A program made the position numbers and the translations under genes. The notes beneath the pieces were generated by a model. The model worked only from the letters and a program-made list of their open reading frames with translations. It did no database searches and had not been told where the DNA came from. From contig DAHWFG010000347.1 of NCBI GenBank assembly GCA_027325115.1, positions 1 to 20,343 on the forward strand: 20,343 nt of DNA, given 5' to 3'. Below are positions 15,605-20,343 of the stretch, one piece after another; position 1 is the first letter of the stretch, and each line of letters starts with the position of its first letter. The stretch is from JAKBCQ01 sp021807585 (GTDB lineage Bacteria; Planctomycetota; Planctomycetia; Isosphaerales; Isosphaeraceae).

Positions 15605-16951
15605 ATGAATATGACTCAAATTGAAGCGGCTCGGCACGGCGTGACGACGCCCGAGATGGAATTCGTCGCGGCGCGAGAGCGGCTTTCGCCCGAGCTTGTA
15701 CGGTCCGAGACGGCGCGGGGTCGGATGGTGATTCCGGCGAATCGCGAGCATCTCAAGCTCGGGCTCGAGCCGATGGCGATCGGGATCAAGGCGAGGTGCA
15801 AGATCAACGCCAACATCGGCAATTCGGCGGTCACCTCGGATATCGACAACGAGCTCGCCAAGCTCCGGTTGTCGGTCGAGCTCGGCTCGGACACCGTGAT
15901 GGATCTTTCGACCGGAGGGAACATCGACGCGATCCGCGCGGCGATCATCGCGCACAGCCCCGTTCCCGTGGGAACCGTGCCGATTTATCAAGCGATTCAA
16001 AAGGTGAAGAAGGTTGAGGATCTAACCGAGGTGGATTTCCTTGATATGGTCGAGCACCAGGCGCGGCAGGGTGTTGATTATATGACGATCCACGCGGGGG
16101 TCCTTCGCGATCACGTTCCGCTCACCACGCACCGGACGACGGGGATCGTCTCGCGCGGCGGGTCGCTGATCGCGCTTTGGATGATCGCGCATCAAAAGGA
16201 AAACCCGCTCTACACGCGATTCGACGACCTCTGCGACATCATGCGCGCCTATGACGTTACATGGAGCTTGGGGGACGGCCTGAGGCCGGGTTCGATCGCC
16301 GACGCGTCCGACGCGGCGCAATTCGCCGAGCTCCGCACGTTGGGCGAGTTGACACGCAGGGCGCGGGCGCGGGGATGTCAGGTGATGGTCGAGGGACCGG
16401 GACATATCCCGATGGATCAGATCGCGCTCAACATGGAACGCCAGGCGATCGAATGCGACGAGGCGCCGTTCTATGTGCTCGGTCCGCTCGTCACCGATAT
16501 CGCTCCGGGATATGATCATATCACTTCAGCAATCGGCGCGGCGCTCGCGGGTTGGCACGGAGCGAGCATGTTGTGCTATGTCACGCCCAAAGAGCATCTC
16601 GGCCTTCCCGAGGTCGACGACGTTCGTCAGGGGGTGGTCGCTTATAAGATCGCGGCGCACGCGGCGGATCTGGCGCGGCGGCGACCGGGTGCGCGGGATC
16701 GCGACGACGCTCTTTCGCGGGCTCGGTACGCGTTCGACTGGGAGTCTCAATTCAACCTTTCGCTCGATCCCGCGACGGCGCGGCGAATGCACGACGAAAC
16801 GCTGCCGCAAGACGCCTTCAAAACCGCCGAGTTCTGCAGCATGTGCGGGCCCAAGTTCTGTTCGATGCGCATCACCGAGGATCTCCGCGAGCTCGCGGCG
16901 AAATCGGCGGACCTGGTTTCGATCGGATCGGTCGAATCGTCGGCCGTCTGA
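15605..16951 (+). CDS. thiC: Phosphomethylpyrimidine synthase ThiC
   Basis: The product has 448 residues. ThiC is a radical-SAM enzyme of thiamine synthesis that converts aminoimidazole ribotide to HMP-phosphate. Diagnostic stretches include 'MTQIEAARHGVTTPEMEFVA' (3-22), 'KARCKINANIGNSA' (62-75), 'DLSTGGNIDAIR' (100-111), 'PVGTVPIYQA' (121-130) and 'VEGPGHIPMDQI'. The [4Fe-4S] motif 'CSMCGPKFCSM' holds C411, C414 and C419. The protein is of the shorter class that lacks the N-terminal extension of the roughly 630-residue E. coli enzyme. I use ATG 15605; ATG 15611 is also possible. A GAGG lies 12 bases before 15605. The frame extends upstream to a TTG at 15587, which is less likely. No other thi gene is adjacent. 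Confidence 0.97.
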   Translation: MNMTQIEAARHGVTTPEMEFVAARERLSPELVRSETARGRMVIPANREHLKLGLEPMAIGIKARCKINANIGNSAVTSDIDNELAKLRLSVELGSDTVMDLSTGGNIDAIRAAIIAHSPVPVGTVPIYQAIQKVKKVEDLTEVDFLDMVEHQARQGVDYMTIHAGVLRDHVPLTTHRTTGIVSRGGSLIALWMIAHQKENPLYTRFDDLCDIMRAYDVTWSLGDGLRPGSIADASDAAQFAELRTLGELTRRARARGCQVMVEGPGHIPMDQIALNMERQAIECDEAPFYVLGPLVTDIAPGYDHITSAIGAALAGWHGASMLCYVTPKEHLGLPEVDDVRQGVVAYKIAAHAADLARRRPGARDRDDALSRARYAFDWESQFNLSLDPATARRMHDETLPQDAFKTAEFCSMCGPKFCSMRITEDLRELAAKSADLVSIGSVESSAV

Positions 16952-17015
16952 GCCGTCACGGATCGGTCGGAACGTTAACCGTTTGAGCCGTTACGGATCG
17001 GTTCGATCGTGAACC
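16946..17015 (+). repeat. Two 35-bp tandem repeats overlapping the thiC stop
   Basis: Unit 1 (16946-16980) and unit 2 (16981-17015) match at about 29 of 35 positions. They share the cores TGAGCCGT and ACGGATCGGT. A third partial copy (GTCTGAACCG) begins at 17016. Unit 1 includes the last bases of thiC and its TGA, so the repeat arose from, or expanded, the gene's 3' end. Confidence 0.8.
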
Positions 17016-17055
17016 GTCTGAACCGCGATGAGTGCATGAAATCGATGCTCGAGCG

Positions 17056-17095
17056 ATCGGCCTTCCCGACTGACGACTCGTCCCGGAAGGCCGAT
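17056..17095 (+). terminator. Terminator-like hairpin downstream of thiC
   Basis: The arms 17056-17066 and 17085-17095 pair perfectly over 11 bp (core CGGCCTTCC/GGAAGGCCG) around an 18-base loop. The hairpin starts 104 bases after the thiC stop. The 3' flank (TATCACTTCCTC) is only weakly T-rich, so it may be a terminator or a 3'-end protecting stem. Confidence 0.5.
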
Positions 17096-17203
17096 TATCA
17101 CTTCCTCAACGATCGAACCGTTGAGACACGAGCGATCGGTTCTCCCCGATCACAATCCACGCATTCTCCCCACTCATTTTTTTCATTTCTCTGAATAACA
17201 TCG

Positions 17204-17232
17204 TTGACGCGCGAACCTGCGTCGTGGATGAT
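17204..17232 (+). promoter_or_regulatory. Candidate sigma70-type promoter for the first DUF1559 gene
   Basis: TTGACG (17204-17209) is followed after 17 bases by GATGAT (17227-17232), which matches TATAAT at 4 of 6 positions. A T-rich stretch precedes it. If real, it would give a leader of roughly 330 bases. A similarly placed TTGACT occurs before the second DUF1559 gene. Confidence 0.35.
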
Positions 17233-17381
17233 GAATTCATTCGTTCAAAACGCGACCCCAATTCGATCTTCAATCCACGGCGGTCGGCGCGGGACGAAAC
17301 CTCGAAACTTAACGCGGATCGTGCGAATTTCCTCGTTTTATTGATTCGATATCGAAGCGATTCCAACGCGATCATGCGGTC

Positions 17382-17463
17382 CTAAGTTCGAATCATTTAG
17401 TGGATAGTTCTAAGTTTTAAGAACTTAGTCGAATACGGCGGTTGGTTTCGATTCGGAACCGCC
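17382..17463 (+). promoter_or_regulatory. Mutually exclusive hairpins in the DUF1559 leader
   Basis: GAACTTAG (17421-17428) can pair with CTAAGTTC at 17382-17389 (8 bp). Its AACTTAG part (17422-17428) can instead pair with CTAAGTT at 17410-17416 (7 bp, 5-base loop). A third option pairs GTTCT (17407-17411) with AGAAC (17420-17424). A separate 7-bp stem, GGCGGTT/AACCGCC (17437-17443 with 17457-17463), follows. The competing pairs resemble an attenuator or RNA switch, but no known riboswitch consensus is recognised. Confidence 0.35.
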
Positions 17464-17572
17464 TCGTCTTTCGCCGACCGATTCGGATCGTCGATCGCAT
17501 TGATCGCGATTCGGAGTTCATTCGTTTCTTCATGAGTCGATCGAGCACGTTTCTTGATTCGGAGAACTCGTT

Positions 17573-18736
17573 ATGCATGATAAACGCAAAGGATTCACCC
17601 TGATCGAGCTCTTGGTCGTGATCGCGATCATCGCGGTTTTGATCGCTTTATTATTGCCCGCGGTTCAGCAGGCGCGCGAGGCCGCGCGGCGGGCGCAGTG
17701 CACCAACAACCTCAAACAACTCGGCCTCGCGATGGCGAACTACGTCAGTACGAACGATGCTTATCCGCCCAATTACATCTCGCCCGATTGGAGCAACCCC
17801 CAGTCGCAGGGTTGTAATTTTTCGATCCAGGCGCGGTTGTTGCCGTACCTCGATCAATCCGCGACGTACAACGCGATGAACTTCAGCTTCGGCGCGCGGT
17901 GGAGCTCGAGCTGGGACGGAGGTATCGGCTCAATGGGAGGATATTCACAGAACACGCCCAATCCTCCCGACAACGGCGCCTCCGGACAAATGTACGGCGT
18001 GATTCAGATGACCGCGGTCGTCACCGTGGTCAACTCGTTCCTTTGTCCGTCGGATCCGTATATGGGAGCGAGCGGAATGTACGTTCTTGGATATCCCAAT
18101 CCCACGAATCGGTTAGCGGCGACGATCAACTACCCGTTTAATATCGGGCTCAATCGCCACGCCAACAACTGGCGATTCAACGGTCCCGCATACATTCCAG
18201 GCTGGGACGGAGCGCTCAACAACCCCGTGATCAAGATGGCGTCGTTCATCGACGGCACGAGCACCACCGCGATCTTCAGCGAATGGGTGAAAGGCCCCGC
18301 GACGGGTTCTCCGTGGGCGCCGAACGTCCTGGGGATGGTTTGGGGAACGACGACCGCCGATTCGTCGGGACAATTCGTCACGAGCGGGTTGTCCGGCATT
18401 CAACCGTATTCCGATTATTTGAACGCCCAGATCTGTAGCAACACGGGCTACAACTGGAATTGGGGATGGAAAGGAGAATGGTGGATTTTCGGCGGCGAAA
18501 CCACATACTCTCACACCCAGCCCCCCAACCGCCGCGCCTGCGTATATAGTGATATCGGCATGGATTGGCGGGGCGCTTCGCACATGATCGGCGCGAGCTC
18601 GCTCCATCCCGGCGGAGTCAACGTCCTCTTCGCCGACGGCAGCGTGCGGTTCGTCAAGAGCAGCGTCAATTACGTGATCTGGTACGGAATCGCCACGTAC
18701 TCTGGCAACGAGGTCGTCGATATGTCGGGGCTATAA
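17573..18736 (+). CDS. DUF1559 domain protein with prepilin-type N-terminus
   Basis: The product has 387 residues. The N-terminus (KRKG then FTLIELLVVIAIIAVLIALLLPA) is a class III prepilin signal; a prepilin peptidase would cut after the Gly and N-methylate the Phe. It is followed by the typical 'VQQAREAARRAQCTNNLKQLGLAMANY' helix. The DUF1559 domain fills the rest and closes with the 'LHPGGVNVLFADGSVRFV' (H-X9-DG) motif. These proteins occur in very large numbers in planctomycetes and are thought to be pseudopilin-like envelope proteins of unknown role. GGAG lies 8-9 bases before the ATG at 17573. A close paralogue follows 742 bases downstream on the same strand. Confidence 0.95.
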   Translation: MHDKRKGFTLIELLVVIAIIAVLIALLLPAVQQAREAARRAQCTNNLKQLGLAMANYVSTNDAYPPNYISPDWSNPQSQGCNFSIQARLLPYLDQSATYNAMNFSFGARWSSSWDGGIGSMGGYSQNTPNPPDNGASGQMYGVIQMTAVVTVVNSFLCPSDPYMGASGMYVLGYPNPTNRLAATINYPFNIGLNRHANNWRFNGPAYIPGWDGALNNPVIKMASFIDGTSTTAIFSEWVKGPATGSPWAPNVLGMVWGTTTADSSGQFVTSGLSGIQPYSDYLNAQICSNTGYNWNWGWKGEWWIFGGETTYSHTQPPNRRACVYSDIGMDWRGASHMIGASSLHPGGVNVLFADGSVRFVKSSVNYVIWYGIATYSGNEVVDMSGL

Positions 18737-18752
18737 CGCCTTTAGGGGGCGT
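18736..18752 (+). terminator. Small hairpin at the first DUF1559 stop
   Basis: ACGCC (18736-18740) and GGCGT (18748-18752) form a 5-bp stem with a 7-base loop beginning at the last base of the stop codon, followed by CTTATC. It could contribute to termination but is weak. Confidence 0.3.
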
Positions 18753-18899
18753 CTTATCGATCGATCCGACCGGGTCGATTGAGAGCGCGTCGCGGCGCGA
18801 AACCGCGGCGCGCTCGGGTCGATCTCAATCGCCGATCGCCGGCGAACGAGCGAAGACCCGATCGATCGATCACGGAATCGCACGATCGCCGCGGTGACA

Positions 18900-18923
18900 A
18901 TCGGTGGGTATTCACCCGCCGAT
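18900..18923. terminator. 10-bp hairpin in the DUF1559 spacer
   Basis: The arms ATCGGTGGGT and ACCCGCCGAT pair over 10 bp with one T-G wobble around the loop ATTC. It is the best hairpin in this spacer and lies 163 bases after the first DUF1559 gene. No T-run follows on the plus strand, so a terminator is only one option. Confidence 0.4.
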
Positions 18924-19113
18924 CCACCTTGAGTCGGCGCGGAATCGGCGCCGATCGCACGCTCATCACGGCGCAAAACGTTGCGAAACAGGCCGCGTAG
19001 TCGCTATTTGCCGAAGTCTGAATATTATAGAATCTATTGATTATTGTCGCCGCGCAAGCGTGCGTGCGTTCTATCGCGCCGCGCACAATCGGAATGTTTC
19101 CCAAAAATAATCC

Positions 19114-19142
19114 TTGACTTTGTACCCCGCGAGGGGGAATAT
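19114..19142 (+). promoter_or_regulatory. Candidate promoter for the second DUF1559 gene
   Basis: TTGACT (19114-19119) is preceded by an A-rich stretch (CCAAAAATAATCC) and followed after 17 bases by GAATAT (19137-19142), only 3 of 6 to TATAAT. The spacer contains an inverted repeat CCCC-GCGA-GGGG (19125-19136), which could be an operator. The -35-like element is 365 bases before the ATG, compared with 369 in the first gene. Confidence 0.35.
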
Positions 19143-19478
19143 CGGCTTATTCGTCGCGAGGGATTCTCATTCATCTTTTTCAAGCAGGTGGGATGGCGTC
19201 GCAACGAGTGATCGGCTTCTCGCGGTTTATGCGTTTTATCTTTGTATTTGATCGCGGCATGATTGGGCCGGTTTCGGTTCGGTTGCGCGCGGTTTTCGTG
19301 CGAAGCGGTTTTGAATCGGTCGGGTCGGTTCTTGTTAGCCGAGTGTGATCGATTTGGAATCAAGATCGTTCCTCTCCGTTTTCGGTACCGAGTCGTCGAT
19401 GCTTGGTTGATCGAGATTCGGGTCTTTTTCATTCGTTTTGGGTCGGCTTTCGATCATCAAGATCGGGAGGGTTTTCTT

Positions 19479-20343
19479 ATGAGTGCGAAGCGACGGGGTC
19501 TCACCCTGATCGAGCTATTGGTCGTGATCGCGATCATCGCGGTTTTGATCGCGCTCCTTTTACCCGCGGTGCAACAGGCGCGTGAGGCGGCTCGACGGGC
19601 GCAGTGCACCAACAACCTCAAGCAAATCGGCCTGGCGATGGCGAACTACGTCAGTACGAACGACGCCTATCCGCCGTATTACATCTCTCCCGACTGGAGC
19701 AATGCCCAGTCGCAGGAATGCAATTTTTCGATTCACGCGCGGCTTCTGCCGTATATGGATCAATCCGCGACATACAACGCGATGAACTTCAGCTTCGGCG
19801 CGCGATGGAGCTCGAGCTGGGACGGCGGTATCGGCTCTCCCGGAGCGTATAGCCCGAACACGCCCAATCCTCCCGATAACGGCGCGGCGGGTCAGATGAA
19901 CGGAGTGATCCAGATGACCGCCGTCGTCACGGCGATCAACTCGTTCCTTTGCCCGTCGGATCCCTATATGGGTGGAAGCGGCATGTATGTTTTGGGATAT
20001 CCCAATCCCACCAACCGGTTGGTCGGCACGTTCAATTATCCGACCAATATCGGGCTCAATCGCCACGCGAACAACTGGCGATTTAACGGACCCGCGTACC
20101 TTCCCGGTTGGGACGGCGCGCTCAACAATCCCGTGATCAAAATGGCGTCGTTTCTTGACGGAACGAGCACGACCGCGATCTTCAGCGAATGGGTGAAAGG
20201 CCCCGCGACGGGCGCTCCGTGGGCGCCCAACGTGCTGGGTATGGTTTGGGGTACGACGACCTCCGATTCATCGGGGCAATTCGTCACGAGCGGTCTCCAA
20301 GGGATTCAGCCGTATTCCGATTACCTCAACGCCCAGATTTGCA
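19479..20343 (+). CDS. Second DUF1559 prepilin-like protein, cut by the window end
   Basis: The start ATG at 19479 has GGGAGG about 8 bases upstream. The frame is open to the window end (288 codons; the C-terminus is missing). It aligns without any gap to the first DUF1559 protein, with about 27 differences in 288 residues (roughly 91% identity by my count). The prepilin signal is present (KRRG then LTLIELLVVIAIIAVLIALLLPA), but the residue after the cleavage Gly is Leu instead of Phe. It is clearly a recent tandem paralogue. Function is unknown, as for the first copy. Confidence 0.95.
   Translation, partial: MSAKRRGLTLIELLVVIAIIAVLIALLLPAVQQAREAARRAQCTNNLKQIGLAMANYVSTNDAYPPYYISPDWSNAQSQECNFSIHARLLPYMDQSATYNAMNFSFGARWSSSWDGGIGSPGAYSPNTPNPPDNGAAGQMNGVIQMTAVVTAINSFLCPSDPYMGGSGMYVLGYPNPTNRLVGTFNYPTNIGLNRHANNWRFNGPAYLPGWDGALNNPVIKMASFLDGTSTTAIFSEWVKGPATGAPWAPNVLGMVWGTTTSDSSGQFVTSGLQGIQPYSDYLNAQIC

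Larger units (their letters stand above)
16952..17572. other. 621-base region between thiC and the first DUF1559 gene
   Basis: I see no convincing gene; the 61-residue open frame at 17009-17194 lacks any recognisable feature. The region holds the 35-bp repeats, a terminator-like hairpin (17056-17095), a T-rich stretch (17177-17190), a candidate promoter (17204-17232) and two leader hairpins (17410-17463). Confidence 0.6.
18737..19478. other. 742-base spacer between the two DUF1559 genes
   Basis: No convincing gene is present. The first part (to about 18990) is GC- and CGATCG-rich and includes a strong hairpin at 18900-18923. The second part (about 19090-19478) is T-rich on the plus strand and probably holds the promoter and leader of the second DUF1559 gene. 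A 132-codon minus-strand frame at 19034-19432 translates to an Arg/Asn/Lys-rich peptide without domain features. Confidence 0.6.

Noticed and set aside
19034..19432. A 132-codon minus-strand open frame in the DUF1559 spacer
   Set aside because: The peptide is Arg/Asn/Lys-rich with no domain or signal, and the T-rich plus-strand region is better explained as a leader.

Overview
The window is GC-rich bacterial chromosome from a planctomycete (Planctomycetota), probably an Isosphaeraceae-like lineage. The assignment is inferred from gene content: two DUF1559 proteins with a prepilin-type N-terminus, a secreted beta-helix protein whose N-terminus resembles the planctomycete LEPR-XLL element, a ThuA protein beside a Tat-exported Gfo/Idh/MocA oxidoreductase, a secreted SUMF1-domain protein, and DUF1571 and DUF1499 proteins. 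CGATCG palindromes are conspicuously frequent in coding and non-coding DNA. I see no rRNA, tRNA, CRISPR array, insertion sequence or phage gene.

Layout. 1-178: the coiled-coil tail of a gene that starts outside the window. 323-2944 (+): a large exported protein with carboxypeptidase-regulatory-like beta domains and a helical-repeat C-terminal half. 3127-6507 (-): a likely three-gene unit, in transcription order SUMF1-domain protein, Tat-exported Gfo/Idh/MocA oxidoreductase and ThuA protein, with a strong hairpin between the last two. 6552-8856 (+): an ApbE-family FAD:protein FMN transferase and, 31 bases later, a membrane-anchored VWA protein, divergent from the minus-strand unit. 9134-11776 (+): a Calx-beta/beta-helix surface protein with a nearly exact 63-residue repeat. 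11922-13547 (+): an exported protein with a proline-rich linker and a probable outer-membrane beta-barrel. 13666-14043 (+): a short DUF1499 protein. 14093-15154 (-): a membrane-anchored DUF1571 protein. 15605-16951 (+): thiC. 17573-18736 (+) and 19479 to the window end (+): two tandem DUF1559 paralogues, about 91% identical over the 288 residues that can be compared.

Almost every product is predicted to be exported or membrane-anchored; thiC is the clear cytoplasmic metabolic gene. The minus-strand trio looks like a small secreted carbohydrate-related set. The plus-strand run from 6552 to 13547 looks like cell-envelope genes (FMN transferase, VWA protein, surface beta-helix, outer-membrane barrel), but only the first two are close enough to suggest co-transcription.

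Points most worth a second look are the recent DUF1559 duplication with candidate long leaders at matching distances, mutually exclusive hairpins in the first leader, the 189-base repeat inside the beta-helix gene, the CGATCG enrichment with a five-copy TCGATCGC array upstream of thiC, a 35-base tandem repeat that begins in the last thiC codons, and the missing catalytic cysteines in the SUMF1-domain protein. I did not find a clearly new, self-contained system; the candidates are given with their limits.
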